DNA of 64,000 bases from Tabrizicola oligotrophica (GCF_011008935.1 NZ_JAAIVJ010000004.1:124001-188000), one strand, 5' to 3'. Shown: positions 8,245-17,692, numbered from the stretch's first letter. Numbers and translations are program-made. The notes: a model not told the origin generated them from the letters alone.

Positions 8245-10260
8245 ATGGACCCCCGCCACGCCATTCTGTTCGAGCCGGTCAGGATCGGCCCGGTCACTGC
8301 GCCGAACCGGTTCTACCAGACGCCGCATGCCACCGGCTTTGGCTGGCAGCGCCCGCAATCGGGTGCCGCCCTGCGCGGGATCAAGGCCGAGGGCGGCTGG
8401 GGTGTGGTCTGCACCGAATATTGCAGCATCCACCCGACCAGCGACGACAGCCCGCATGCTTTCCTGACGCTGTGGGACGATGATGACATCGCCCCCTTGG
8501 CCGCCACGGCCGACGCCATCCACACCCACGGCGCACTGGCCGGGATCGAGCTGTGGCATGGTGGCGCGCATGCCTCGAACCGGATGACCCGGCTGCCAAC
8601 GCTGGCGCCGCAGGTGCAACCGGCACTGTTCCATTTGCCCACCACCGCGCGGGCGATGGATCTTGCCGACATCCGCGCCTTCCGCGGCTGGCAGCGCGAC
8701 GCGGCGCGGCGGGCGAAACAGGCGGGGTTCGACATCGTCTATGTCTATGCCGGCCATGACTACCTGCCCTTCCAGTACCTGTCGCGCCGCAGCAACACCC
8801 GCGGCGATGCCTATGGCGGGTCGCTGGAGAACCGCGCGCGGCTGCTGCGCGAGATGCTGGAGGACACCCGCGAGGCGGTGGGCGATACCTGCGCCGTGGC
8901 GATCCGGCTGGCGGTGGACGAGTTGCACGGGCCGGACGGCGTCTGCGCCGAGGCCGAGGGCCGCGAGGTAGTCGAGATGCTGGCCGACTTGCCCGACCTT
9001 TGGGATGTGAACATCGCCGGCGCCTTGGGCAATGACAGCAAATCAGCCCGTTTCTCCGGCGAAGGGTTTCAGGAGGACTATATCCGCTTCGTCAAAGGCC
9101 TGACCTCGAAGCCCGTGGTCTCGGTCGGCCGCTTCACCTCGCCTGACCGCATGGTCGAGCAGATCAGGAAAGGCGTGCAGGATTTCATCGGCGCGGCCCG
9201 GCCCTCGATTGCCGATCCGTTCCTGCCGGCAAAGATCCGCGCGGGGCGGGCGGACGAAATCCGCGAATGCATCGGCTGCAACATCTGCCGGGCCGCGAAC
9301 AACGAGGCCGTGCCGCTGCGCTGCACCCAGAACCCCACTATGGGCGAGGAATGGCGGCGTGGCTGGCACCCCGAGCGGATCGCGGCCTATCCCCGGCGCG
9401 AGACCGCGCTGGTGGTGGGGGCCGGTCCCGCCGGGCTGGAGGCGGCGCTGACGCTGGCGCGGCGGGGCCTTGAGGTGACGCTGGCCGAGGCTTCGCGGCA
9501 GCTTGGCGGCCGGGTTTCTCGCGAAAGCACTTTGCCGGGGCTGGCGACCTGGGCCCGGGTGCGCGACTGGCGGCTGACGATGCTGGGCAAGCTGCCGAAT
9601 GTGCAGATCTATCGTGAAAGCCGGATGGCGGCGGACGACATTGCCGATCTGGCCCCCGATCATGTGGTGCTGGCGACCGGCTCGCACTGGCGGCGCGACG
9701 GGGTGGGCGTGGTGGAAATGCAGCCGCGACAGTTTCCGCGCGCCCTGACCCCGGACGACATCTTCGCCGGCGCAGAGATCATCGGGCCAGTGGTGATCCA
9801 TGATGACGAGCACTATTTCATGGGCGGCGCGCTGGCCGAGAAACTGGCGCGCGCGGGGCATCCGGTCACGCTGGTCACGCCCTATCCGCAGGTGTCGGGC
9901 TGGACGGTCCTGACCGACGAGCAAGGCTTCATTCAGGAGCGGCTGATGGGGCTTGGCGTCACGATCCTGCCGCAGCACAGCGTGACGGAACAGGGCGCGA
10001 CCCATGCCCGCGCCACCTGCCTGACGACGGGGCAGGCCCGTGACATCGCCTGCGGAGCGCTGATCCTTGTCACCGGGCGCCTGCCGGATGACCGGCTTTG
10101 GCAAGCTCTGCAAACCCGCCCTAACACCGTGCGCCTCGGCGATTGCCTGACCCCGTCCTCGATCGCCGATGCGGTCTATTCCGCCCACCGTTTTGCCCGG
10201 CTGCTGGGCGAACCGGACCGCCCCCCGCGCCGCGAGCGCCCTGCCCATGAAGGTATCTGA
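8245..10260 (+). CDS. Trimethylamine-dehydrogenase-like NADH:flavin oxidoreductase (OYE barrel + 4Fe-4S + FAD/NAD domain)
   Basis: 671 residues. Residues 1-335 are an FMN-binding old-yellow-enzyme barrel. Cys342, Cys345, Cys348 and Cys360 bind a 4Fe-4S cluster. GAGPAGLEA (392-400) opens a nucleotide-binding domain. The order is that of trimethylamine/dimethylamine dehydrogenases and of stachydrine/N-methylproline demethylases. The catalytic Tyr168-x-x-His171 pair matches TMADH Tyr169/His172. The TMADH cysteine that binds FMN covalently (in YQVPHC) is alanine here (YQTPHA, Ala29), so flavin is probably non-covalent. AAGGAGG precedes ATG 8245. The stop overlaps the MttB-like start (TGATG). Likely role: oxidative demethylation of a methylated amine or betaine. 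Substrate not determined. Confidence 0.85.
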   Translation: MDPRHAILFEPVRIGPVTAPNRFYQTPHATGFGWQRPQSGAALRGIKAEGGWGVVCTEYCSIHPTSDDSPHAFLTLWDDDDIAPLAATADAIHTHGALAGIELWHGGAHASNRMTRLPTLAPQVQPALFHLPTTARAMDLADIRAFRGWQRDAARRAKQAGFDIVYVYAGHDYLPFQYLSRRSNTRGDAYGGSLENRARLLREMLEDTREAVGDTCAVAIRLAVDELHGPDGVCAEAEGREVVEMLADLPDLWDVNIAGALGNDSKSARFSGEGFQEDYIRFVKGLTSKPVVSVGRFTSPDRMVEQIRKGVQDFIGAARPSIADPFLPAKIRAGRADEIRECIGCNICRAANNEAVPLRCTQNPTMGEEWRRGWHPERIAAYPRRETALVVGAGPAGLEAALTLARRGLEVTLAEASRQLGGRVSRESTLPGLATWARVRDWRLTMLGKLPNVQIYRESRMAADDIADLAPDHVVLATGSHWRRDGVGVVEMQPRQFPRALTPDDIFAGAEIIGPVVIHDDEHYFMGGALAEKLARAGHPVTLVTPYPQVSGWTVLTDEQGFIQERLMGLGVTILPQHSVTEQGATHARATCLTTGQARDIACGALILVTGRLPDDRLWQALQTRPNTVRLGDCLTPSSIADAVYSAHRFARLLGEPDRPPRRERPAHEGI

Positions 10261-11768
10261 TGCGCCAGCGCCGCCCGGCCCGCTCTGCCCATGCCATTCC
10301 GCAACGCCCCTTCGGGCAGGTTCCGCGCGGCTATGAGCCGATCCGGGTGCTTTCGGACGATCAGGTGGAGGCGATCCACAACGCCGCGCTGCGGGTCTTG
10401 GCCGAGCAGGGCATGCGGGTGCTGAACGGCCGCGCCCTCGCACTTTACCGCAGCGCTGGGGCGCGGGTGGAGGGCAACATGGTGTTCCTTGATCCTGCGA
10501 TGGTGCAGGAGCGTCTGGCCACCCTGCCCGCCCGCTTCACCATTGCGGCGCGCAACCGGGGCAAGGATTTGCGCTTTGGCGGCAATGACATGGTGTTTTC
10601 CTCGGTCGGCGGCCCGGCCTATGTGATGGACCTTGACCGCGGCCGGCGCGACGGCACGCTTGCCGACATGCAGGATTTCCTGCGGCTCTGCCAAAGCCTG
10701 AACGTGATCCAGCAGGAGTCCGGTGGCCCGCTGGAGCCGATGGACCTGCCGGCCAGCACAAGGCATCTTGACCTTTACCTCAGCCAGATCACGCTGCTGG
10801 ACAAGAGCTGGAACCTCAACGCGCTTGGCACCGAGCGCACGATGGACGGGCTACAGATGGCGGCCCTCTCGATGGGCTGGTCGCTGGACGATCTCGCGCG
10901 CCAGCCGATGATGATGGGGGTCATCAACACCAACTCGCCCCGGCAACTGGATGACCCGATGAGCCAGGGGCTGATTGCGCTGGCCGAACACGGGCAGGTC
11001 GCAATTGTCACGCCTTTCACGCTGGCCGGGGCGATGGCGCCGGTCAGCCTCGCGGGCGCGCTGGTCTTGCAACATGCCGAGGCGATGTTCGGGCTGGTGC
11101 TGACCCAGATCGTGCGCCCCGGCGTGCCGGCGATGTATGGCGGCTTCACCTCGAATGTCGACATGAAGACCGGCGCTCCGGCCTTCGGCACGCCGGAATA
11201 TGCCAAGGCGGCACAGGCCTCCGGTCAGCTTGCCCGCCGGATCGGGGCGCCGTTCCGCTCGTCGAACACCACGGCGGCCAATGCACTGGACGCCCAGGCG
11301 GCCTATGAATCCCAGATGTCGCTCTGGGGCTGCCTGATGGGCGGGGCACATCTGGTGATCCATGCCGCCGGGTGGATGCACGGCGGGCTGACCGCGAGTT
11401 TCGAGAAGCTGATCCTTGATGCCGAGATGCTGGGCATGATGCAGGCCTATTTCACCCCGATGCGGGTGGACGGCGAAGCCCTGTCGCTGGAGGCCATCGC
11501 CGAGGCCGGGGTGGGCGGGCATTTCTTCGGCACGGCGCAGACCATGGCGCAATATGAAACCGCCTTCCACGCGCCAATGCTGTCGAACTGGGACAGCTAT
11601 CCGAACTGGCAGCTGCGCGGCTCGGAAGAGGCGCCGGTGCGGGCCAACCGGATCTGGAAGGATCTGCTGGCCGGTTACGAGGCCCCGGCGCTGGACGCGG
11701 GCATCCGCGAGGAACTCGAAGCCTTCGTCGCCCGCCGCAAGGCCGAGGGTGGGGCGCCAACCAACTAG
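10260..11768 (+). CDS. MttB-superfamily trimethylamine methyltransferase-like protein (non-pyrrolysine)
   Basis: 502 residues of the MttB (trimethylamine:corrinoid methyltransferase) superfamily. Family landmarks are SVGGPAYVMD, the LNVIQQESGGPLEP segment and the C-terminal region around AAGWMHGGL. The whole frame is sense codons with no internal TAG, so it belongs to the non-pyrrolysine branch, whose characterised members demethylate quaternary amines such as glycine betaine. It is translationally coupled to the flavoprotein by TGATG at 10258-10262. No corrinoid (MttC-like) protein gene is visible in the window, so the methyl acceptor is unclear. My inference is a two-gene demethylation module for a quaternary amine. 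Confidence 0.85.
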   Translation: MRQRRPARSAHAIPQRPFGQVPRGYEPIRVLSDDQVEAIHNAALRVLAEQGMRVLNGRALALYRSAGARVEGNMVFLDPAMVQERLATLPARFTIAARNRGKDLRFGGNDMVFSSVGGPAYVMDLDRGRRDGTLADMQDFLRLCQSLNVIQQESGGPLEPMDLPASTRHLDLYLSQITLLDKSWNLNALGTERTMDGLQMAALSMGWSLDDLARQPMMMGVINTNSPRQLDDPMSQGLIALAEHGQVAIVTPFTLAGAMAPVSLAGALVLQHAEAMFGLVLTQIVRPGVPAMYGGFTSNVDMKTGAPAFGTPEYAKAAQASGQLARRIGAPFRSSNTTAANALDAQAAYESQMSLWGCLMGGAHLVIHAAGWMHGGLTASFEKLILDAEMLGMMQAYFTPMRVDGEALSLEAIAEAGVGGHFFGTAQTMAQYETAFHAPMLSNWDSYPNWQLRGSEEAPVRANRIWKDLLAGYEAPALDAGIREELEAFVARRKAEGGAPTN

Positions 11769-11961
11769 GCGCGGCGTCGCCCGGGCTGGTGGCAGACGAC
11801 TGTAACCAAGCGGCCATGGCCATGCCCCCGGGGACTGCCCTTACGCGGCCACGTTCCTTTGCCCGCCGGCAGTTGCGCCGGTTCCTGACCCGGCCCCTGA
11901 CTGGAAACCATCACCTCCGGGCGCGCAGCCCCCTGCCGCAGGGAACGCGAGGGAGTGCAGA

Positions 11962-12307
11962 ATGAAGATCGGATTGGTTGCGGACAGCCTTGGCAGCCCA
12001 TCCTTCAAGGCCATGCATGGACCATGCCGCAAGGATCGGCGTCTCGGGGGTGGAGGTCAACACCGGCGGCTGGTCCACCGCGCCGCATTTCGACCTTGCC
12101 GCCATGACGTCGAGCGCCCCGCCCCGTCAGGCGTTTCGCGCGGCCTTTGACGCTTGCGGGCTGGAAGTCGTCTGCCTGCATGCCAATGGCAACCCAACGC
12201 ACCCACCGACCGCAAGCAGGCCGATTGCCTGCGCGACACCCTCCGCGTCGCCGGCGATAGGGGAAGCACGACGGTCTGCACCATGTCGGGCCTGCCGGCG
12301 GGGCGGC
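11962..12307 (+). pseudogene. Remnant of a sugar phosphate isomerase/epimerase (xylose isomerase-like TIM barrel)
   Basis: ATG 11962 opens MKIGLVADSLGSPSFKAM. The frame then shifts by one near 12012 to MDHAARIGVSGVEVNTGGWS, APHFDLAAM and GLEVVCLHANGNP, and returns to the first frame near 12200 with TDRKQADCLRDTLRVAGD and TTVCTMSGLPAG. Together these give the first 110 or so residues of the AP-endonuclease-2-like sugar phosphate isomerase family found in sugar ABC operons. The sequence stops matching near 12307, so most of the barrel is missing. Two frameshifts plus truncation make it a pseudogene. It ends tail-to-tail against a second decayed fragment. The 193 bp before it (11769-11961) hold no gene I can support. 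Confidence 0.7.
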
Positions 12308-12620
12308 GGAACCGGTCAGGGCAGTGGCAAGGGTCACGACCGAGTCGATCGCCGGGTCCTTGAGCAACTCGGCCTTGAGCGCTTCGGCGGTGGCGGCGTT
12401 ACCGTCGATGTTGGCGGGCAGCGGCAAGCCGATGATCTCGGAGCCGCCTGCCCTGGCGCCTTCTTCCAGCCCGGTGCAACGGGTTTCCAGATTCACCGCC
12501 CCGGATGCCGGCAACCATTTCGGCGGTGCCAAAGCAATTGAGGGCCCCGATCCTGTCCTTGTCGCCCGCACCCGACGATCCTGACCGCTTCAATCCGGCC
12601 AAGCCGTTGTGCCGCATCGT
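12305..12620 (-). pseudogene. Remnant of a sugar ABC transporter periplasmic binding protein
   Basis: On the minus strand one frame reads DKDRIGALNCFGTAEMVAG. After a shift another frame reads GAVNLETRCTGLEEGA, SEIIGLPLPANIDGN and ALKAELLKDPAIDSVVTLA. These are the consecutive mid-protein blocks of ribose/simple-sugar binding proteins (the ALNHxG and NxxLExRCxGF motifs). Both ends are missing and at least one frameshift is present. It meets the isomerase remnant at about 12305. Genes of this pair are normally neighbours in sugar-catabolic operons, so this looks like the scar of a deleted sugar operon. Confidence 0.6.
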
Positions 12621-12755
12621 CGGGGCGGGCCCGCGGCAACCGCCGCCGCTGCCGGCCGAAGCTCTGGCCGAACAGGTCGTGTCCTGGCTCTGCGCCGCTG
12701 CGGCGACAGACAGTCAGCCACCCCGCCAAGCCTTGCCTTTGAAAAGGAAGAAGAC

Positions 12756-12832
12756 TGGCGATCCCGGGAGGATTCGAACCCCCGACCAGCCGCTTAGAAG
12801 GCGGCTGCTCTATCCAGCTGAGCTACGGGACC
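12756..12832 (-). tRNA. tRNA-Arg, anticodon TCT
   Basis: On the minus strand the sequence begins GGTCCCGTAGCTCAGCTGGA and folds into a standard cloverleaf. The acceptor pairs GGTCCCG with CGGGATC (one G-U). The anticodon stem GCCGC/GCGGC closes the loop CTTCTAA, giving anticodon TCT (reads AGA). The T arm contains GGTTCGAATCC. The discriminator is G, and the CCA end is encoded in the DNA (12756-12758). The 3' end points at the two decayed sugar-catabolism genes. Confidence 0.97.
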
Positions 12833-12843
12833 GTTGCTGCCTT

Positions 12844-13311
12844 TTAGACCAACGACTTGGTCATGAAAAGGCTGTTGGGATCGTCCCAATAGCCTTCGAA
12901 GGGTCCGCAGACGGCATAGCCCGCGCGTTCATAGAGCGCACGGGCGGCGATGAAGGTGGGTTGCACCCCGGTCTCCAGCGACAGCCGGGTGACACCGGCG
13001 GCGCGGGCGGTGGCCTCGACGTGGGACAACATGGCCTTGGAAAGCCCCCTGCCCCGCGCCTCGTGCAGCACATGCATCGACTTGATCTCGGCATGGGCCG
13101 GATCGGCAAGCACCTTGAACGCCCCCATCGCCAGCGGTTTGCCCGCCTCGCGCGCGACGAAGAAATGCACTGCCGGGATGTCGAGCTCCGAGGCGTCCAT
13201 CATGTGGATGCTTTCGGGCGGCGTATCGGCGTGCATGTCCGCGGTGTGACGCGCGAACAGCAGGTCCAGATCGTTGCCGACAGGGTTTTCGCGGGCGATG
13301 GTGACGGTCAT
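12844..13311 (-). CDS. GNAT family N-acetyltransferase
   Basis: 155 residues, one GNAT domain. Strand 4 and the pyrophosphate loop read AEIKSMHVLHEARGRGLSKAML, with the GRG loop binding acetyl-CoA; LYERAGYAVCGPFEGYW is the usual C-terminal substrate side. The ELDIPAVHFFVARE block near residue 45 is typical of YhhY/ElaA-like members. It starts at ATG 13311, 4 bp after the stop of the upstream DUF2125 gene on the same strand, so the two are probably co-transcribed. The substrate is unknown. Confidence 0.88.
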   Translation of the reverse strand: MTVTIARENPVGNDLDLLFARHTADMHADTPPESIHMMDASELDIPAVHFFVAREAGKPLAMGAFKVLADPAHAEIKSMHVLHEARGRGLSKAMLSHVEATARAAGVTRLSLETGVQPTFIAARALYERAGYAVCGPFEGYWDDPNSLFMTKSLV

Positions 13312-13315
13312 GGGT

Positions 13316-14776
13316 TTACTGGCCGCCGCCCATCATGTCCTGGCCGTTGACCAGCAGACCGCCGGCCTCGGTGGTCTCGATCTCCCAGATCAGCTCGCCG
13401 TCGACACCGGGTTGGGCCATCATCTTGGCCATTTCCAGCATCGGAGCCATCTCGGCCATGCCCATCTCGGGCGGGCTGGCCTTGAGCGCCTCGCCGATCG
13501 CGTCGATCCCGGTCAGGCCAAGGCGGGCCTTGCCCACCGGCATCGGCAGGGCCGGGCCGACGGTCATCGCGCCTTCATAGGTCAGCCGGTAGGCGGGCGC
13601 GTTGGTCTCGCCGGGGGCAATGGCGATATCCACCGCGCCTGCAGGCAGGATCGCGGCCAGCATCTGCGCCTCGAAGTCGGCAGGAGGCGTGCCGCCCGCC
13701 GGCAGATCCAGCAGGCCAAGGCCCAGCCCGGCCGCGGCGGCGAGGTCAAACTTCGAGGCGGTCACGTCGATCGTCAGATCCGACGGGACCAGCGGTGCGG
13801 CGAAGGGCGGCAGCACACCTTCGGGCAGGCTCAGCCCTTTCAGGTTGAATGCCTCGCGGAACTTGCCGTCGGCCACGGCACCGTTCATGTCGATGGTCAC
13901 GCCCACCTCGTCCAGCCCCACCGGCCCCATCGGGGTTTCAACCGCGATGGTCTTGTAGACCCCGGTCATCTGCACGTTCTGGAACAGCGGCATGGCGGTT
14001 TCCAAGGCGGTCTTCAGCCCGGCCTTGTCAGCCTCGATCAGCGCGGCGTCGGGGTGGGCGACAAAGAAGGCCAGCAGGCCATAAAGGCCCTGCGGCTGAT
14101 AACCAGTCAGCCCGCCGGTGGCCGACCCTTCGGCCACGCTGGCGGTAAAGGCCATCGGCGGCATCCCCTCGCCGCCCGGCATCGTCATCTCATAGCCCAG
14201 ATTGGCGGTCGTCGTGGTGAACTGGCTGTCCACGCCCGCCTCTCCCGCAACGGCAGTACCGTCCGCGGTCATGCTGTCCTGGGTCATCTTGATGGCCATT
14301 TCGCCCATCGTCGGGTCGGTCTGCGTCTGCTCGCTGACCATGTCGTTCAGCTCGAGATGATATTCGCTGCTGTCGCCCAGCGCTTCGTCAAAGGTGCCGG
14401 TCAGGATGACCTGACCGTAATCGGTCCTGGTCTTCATCGCGTTCGGGACTTCATAGGCCAGCGAGGCTGGCTGATCGACCGAGTAATCCCAGGTGCCGTC
14501 GCCATTGTCGATGACGGTCATGTCGATCTTGGAAACCGTCGCCGTCAGGCCGACATCGGCCGGAACCTTGGCCAGCAGCGGCGCGGCGTCGAACGTCACC
14601 TTGTAGGCGTCGCCATCCACCGCCACCGCCACAACGCCTTCGGTGGCGCCGACATAGGTCTGGAGCAGCGCCAGAAGCCCGGCCGCGCCTTCCTCGGTCG
14701 CTTCGGCCAGCGCGGTGGTTGACCACAGCGCCATGGCGCAGGTCAGGGAAATCGCGGAAAGGGACTGAATGCGCAT
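13316..14776 (-). CDS. DUF2125-type exported protein
   Basis: 486 residues. The start at ATG 14776 (AAAGGA upstream) gives a clear Sec signal peptide, MRIQSLSAISLTCAMALWST followed by TALAEA. The rest is a long beta-rich, acidic protein with repeated blocks such as VDLDEVGVTIDMNG and SKFDLAAAAGLGLGLLDLPA. This is the look of the DUF2125 family common in Rhodobacteraceae, which has no assigned function that I know of. It is probably periplasmic or outer-membrane associated. The gene precedes a GNAT gene by 4 bp. Family recognition is from memory of sequence style, so moderately sure. Confidence 0.7.
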   Translation of the reverse strand: MRIQSLSAISLTCAMALWSTTALAEATEEGAAGLLALLQTYVGATEGVVAVAVDGDAYKVTFDAAPLLAKVPADVGLTATVSKIDMTVIDNGDGTWDYSVDQPASLAYEVPNAMKTRTDYGQVILTGTFDEALGDSSEYHLELNDMVSEQTQTDPTMGEMAIKMTQDSMTADGTAVAGEAGVDSQFTTTTANLGYEMTMPGGEGMPPMAFTASVAEGSATGGLTGYQPQGLYGLLAFFVAHPDAALIEADKAGLKTALETAMPLFQNVQMTGVYKTIAVETPMGPVGLDEVGVTIDMNGAVADGKFREAFNLKGLSLPEGVLPPFAAPLVPSDLTIDVTASKFDLAAAAGLGLGLLDLPAGGTPPADFEAQMLAAILPAGAVDIAIAPGETNAPAYRLTYEGAMTVGPALPMPVGKARLGLTGIDAIGEALKASPPEMGMAEMAPMLEMAKMMAQPGVDGELIWEIETTEAGGLLVNGQDMMGGGQ

Positions 14777-14848
14777 GAGAAATCCTTTCATGAGGCGTTT
14801 GAAAATGAAAACGCCCACCAGCTGGGGCGGGCGCCGCGCGATGATGTC

Positions 14849-15160
14849 TCAGTGCGTCCAGGCGCCCCTGCGACCCGTGGCGAAGTTTTCGCCATAGCCG
14901 CCGGCGCGGACATTGTGCTTGCGGGGCTTCGGTTCCACCACCTCGGCCTCGATCCCCTTGGCGGCCGCATAGGCCAGCGCCGCCTCGCGGCTGTCAAAGC
15001 GCAGCTTGACCTGGGTTTGCGTGTCCGTGGACGAGGTCCACCCCATCAGCGGATCAACCGTGCGGCTGGAGGCCGGTGCATATTCCAGCACCCAGAGCTT
15101 GGTCTTGCCGACGCCCGATTGCATGGCGGTTTTCGCGGGCTGGTAGATACGGGCGCGCAT
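14849..15160 (-). CDS. ETC complex I subunit, NDUFS4-like accessory protein
   Basis: 103 residues. The opening MRARIYQPAKTAMQSG, the TKLWVLEYAP block and the central GWTSSTDTQTQVKLRFDS are the signature of the alphaproteobacterial and mitochondrial 18-kDa (NDUFS4/AQDQ) subunit. This subunit sits on the matrix arm of NADH:ubiquinone oxidoreductase and stabilises the NADH-oxidising module. The C terminus is basic (KPRKHNVRAGGYGENFATG). The start at ATG 15160 matches family length; an open frame runs upstream to 15364 but has no family sequence. It is transcribed alone, away from nuo genes, as is usual for this subunit. Confidence 0.9.
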   Translation of the reverse strand: MRARIYQPAKTAMQSGVGKTKLWVLEYAPASSRTVDPLMGWTSSTDTQTQVKLRFDSREAALAYAAAKGIEAEVVEPKPRKHNVRAGGYGENFATGRRGAWTH

Positions 15161-15508
15161 GGCGGAAACTCCCTTGGCTTTGGCTGGTTTATTCCGAAAT
15201 CCGGGGAAACATGCAAGGGCTTCCGGGCCTTTCAGGCGGCGTTCCGGGCAGGAAGCCGCTGCCGGCTGGTCACGGGGAGTGTGGGTGGGGTGTGTGGTGC
15301 GACCAACCGGCAGCTTCGTTGCTGCTTGCCCCGTCAATCTGCCCCAGTCTTTTCCGTCTGGCAACCATAAGATGTGATTTCCTGCGACGTTTCCCCTAAA
15401 ATTGAATTGTTTCCGTCAATCCTTTCCCCATCAAGGTTAACGCCGGGTTGGGCCGCCCCTTTAACCGGAACAAAAACAGAATAGATTGGGCCGAGAAGGG
15501 AATCACCC
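15161..15508. other. 348-bp intergenic region between NDUFS4-like gene and uvrB
   Basis: This stretch separates two divergent genes and must hold both promoters. I see no supportable gene in it. Near uvrB it contains an inverted repeat GGTTAA (15435-15440) / TTAACC (15461-15466) and, overlapping its right side, a LexA-like direct repeat listed separately. Confidence 0.6.
15468..15482 (+). promoter_or_regulatory. Candidate LexA (SOS) box upstream of uvrB
   Basis: GAAC-N7-GAAT, one base away from the GAAC-N7-GAAC direct repeat that alphaproteobacterial LexA (shown for Rhodobacter sphaeroides) binds. It ends 26 bp before the uvrB start codon, a suitable place to block transcription. A one-mismatch site is not proof; alternatives are chance or a weak site. 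Confidence 0.4.
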
Positions 15509-17692
15509 ATGCCCCACAACAACACCAACCTGCCCACCGAACGCCCCGACGTGCTGACCCGCCCCAAGCTGGAGGGCGGCAAGCGCTTTGTCATGCAGAC
15601 ACCGTTTCAGGCGGCGGGCGACCAGCCGACGGCGATTGCCGAACTTGCGGCGGGCGTTCTGGCGGGCGAGCGCGATCAGGTGCTGCTGGGCGCCACCGGC
15701 ACCGGCAAGACCTTTACCATGGCCAAGGTGATCGAGGAAACCCAGCGCCCGGCGATCATCCTCGCCCCGAACAAAACGCTGGCCGCGCAATTATACGGCG
15801 AATTCAAAAGCTTCTTTCCCGACAACTCGGTCGAATACTTCGTCAGCTACTACGACTATTACCAGCCCGAAGCCTATGTCGCCCGCACCGACACCTATAT
15901 CGAGAAGGAATCCCAGATCAACGAACAGATCGACCGCATGCGCCACTCGGCTACCCGGGCGCTTCTGGAACGTGACGACGTGATCATCGTGGCTTCGGTC
16001 AGCTGCATCTACGGCATCGGCTCGGTCGAGACCTATTCGGCGATGACGCAGGATCTGACGGTGGGCGGGATCTACGACCAGCGCAAGGTGATTGCCGAAC
16101 TCGTGGCCCAGCAATACCGCCGGCAGGACGCCGCCTTCCAGCGCGGGGCGTTCCGGGTGCGGGGCGATGTGGTGGAGCTGTGGCCGGCCCACCTTGAAGA
16201 CCGGGCCTGGCGGTTTTCCTTCTTTGGCGAAGAACTGGAATCGATTGTCGAATTCGATCCGCTGACCGGGGCCAGGACCGACAATTTCCGCCAGATCCGT
16301 ATCTATGCCAACAGCCACTACGTCACCCCCCGCCCGACGCTGCAACAGGCGATCAAGGGCATCAAGGACGAGCTGTTCCACCGGCTGAAGCAACTCAACG
16401 CCGAGGGCAAGCTGCTGGAGGCGCAGCGGCTGGAACAGCGCTGCAACTTCGATCTGGAGATGCTGGAGGCGACCGGCAGTTGCGCCGGGATCGAGAACTA
16501 TTCGCGCTGGCTGACCGGGCGCGGCCCCGGCGAGCCGCCGCCGACGCTTTTCGAATTCATCCCCGACAATGCCATCGTCTTTGCCGATGAATCCCACGTC
16601 TCGGTGCCGCAGATCGGCGGCATGTATCGCGGCGACTACCGGCGCAAGTTCACGCTGGCGGAACACGGCTTCCGCCTGCCGTCCTGCATGGACAACCGAC
16701 CCTTGAAGTTCGAGGAATGGGACGCGATGCGCCCGCAATCGGTGTTTGTCTCGGCCACCCCGGCGGCATGGGAGCTGGAACAGACCGGCGGGGTGTTCAC
16801 CGAACAGGTGATCCGCCCCACCGGCCTGATTGACCCGCCGGTGGAAATCCGCCCGGTCGAGATGCAGGTCGACGACCTTCTCGACGAAATCCGCAAGGTG
16901 GCCGCTCAGGGCCTGCGGGTGCTTGTCACCACCCTGACCAAGCGCATGGCCGAGGACCTGACCGAGTATTTCCATGAACAGGGCATCCGCATCCGCTATA
17001 TGCATTCCGACATCGACACCATCGAACGCATTGAAATCCTGCGCGACCTGCGGCTTGGGGCCTTCGATGTTCTGGTCGGCATCAACCTTCTGCGCGAGGG
17101 ATTGGACATTCCCGAATGCGGCCTTGTGGCCATTCTCGATGCCGACAAGGAGGGCTTCCTGCGCTCGGAAACCTCGCTGATCCAGACCATCGGCCGCGCC
17201 GCGCGCAACGCCGAAGGCCGCGTCATCATGTATGCCGACCGCATCACCGGCAGCATGGAGCGGGCGCTGGCCGAAACCAACCGCCGTCGCGCCAAGCAGG
17301 AGGCCTATAACGCCGCCCATGGCATCACGCCGACGACGATCCGGAAGAACGTCGAGGACATCCTGCTGGGCATCTATCAGGGCGACACCGATCAGGCGCG
17401 GGTCACGGCCAAGGTCGACAGGGCCAATGTCGGGCAGAACCTTGCCACGCATCTCGAGGCGCTGCGCCTTGCGATGCGCAAGGCCGCCGAGAATCTGGAG
17501 TTCGAGGAAGCCGCCCGTATCCGCGATGAGGTCAAGCGGCTGGAGGCGGTGGAACTGGCCGTCGCCGATGACCCGCTGGCCCGGCAATCGGTGATCGAGG
17601 AGGCGGTGGAGGAGGCCGTGAAATCCCGCGGCCGCTCCACGGCAGGTCGCGCCGGGCAGCGGGGCGGCAAGCGGAGCAACCGGGGGCGGTAG
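15509..17692 (+). CDS. uvrB: Excinuclease ABC subunit B (UvrB)
   Basis: 727 residues; the damage-verifying helicase-like subunit of nucleotide excision repair. The Walker A motif is GATGTGKT (about residues 68-75). The beta-hairpin region [11 protein letters not shown] follows near 120. The C-terminal helicase motif is QTIGRAARN, and a UVR coiled coil ([17 protein letters not shown]) that contacts UvrC lies near residue 660. It is longer than E. coli UvrB (about 673) because of an N-terminal leader and a basic tail ([15 protein letters not shown]). GAGAAGGG precedes ATG 15509. The candidate LexA box suggests damage induction. uvrC is in the same window at 37.6-39.5 kb. Confidence 0.98.
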   Translation: MPHNNTNLPTERPDVLTRPKLEGGKRFVMQTPFQAAGDQPTAIAELAAGVLAGERDQVLLGATGTGKTFTMAKVIEETQRPAIILAPNKTLAAQLYGEFKSFFPDNSVEYFVSYYDYYQPEAYVARTDTYIEKESQINEQIDRMRHSATRALLERDDVIIVASVSCIYGIGSVETYSAMTQDLTVGGIYDQRKVIAELVAQQYRRQDAAFQRGAFRVRGDVVELWPAHLEDRAWRFSFFGEELESIVEFDPLTGARTDNFRQIRIYANSHYVTPRPTLQQAIKGIKDELFHRLKQLNAEGKLLEAQRLEQRCNFDLEMLEATGSCAGIENYSRWLTGRGPGEPPPTLFEFIPDNAIVFADESHVSVPQIGGMYRGDYRRKFTLAEHGFRLPSCMDNRPLKFEEWDAMRPQSVFVSATPAAWELEQTGGVFTEQVIRPTGLIDPPVEIRPVEMQVDDLLDEIRKVAAQGLRVLVTTLTKRMAEDLTEYFHEQGIRIRYMHSDIDTIERIEILRDLRLGAFDVLVGINLLREGLDIPECGLVAILDADKEGFLRSETSLIQTIGRAARNAEGRVIMYADRITGSMERALAETNRRRAKQEAYNAAHGITPTTIRKNVEDILLGIYQGDTDQARVTAKVDRANVGQNLATHLEALRLAMRKAAENLEFEEAARIRDEVKRLEAVELAVADDPLARQSVIEEAVEEAVKSRGRSTAGRAGQRGGKRSNRGR

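Noticed and set aside
10260-11768. Possible pyrrolysine codon in the MttB homologue
   Set aside because: No in-frame TAG occurs; this is the non-pyrrolysine branch.
12505-13350. Plus-strand frame crossing the tRNA and the GNAT gene
   Set aside because: It spans tRNA-Arg and the antisense of a clear GNAT domain; shadow.
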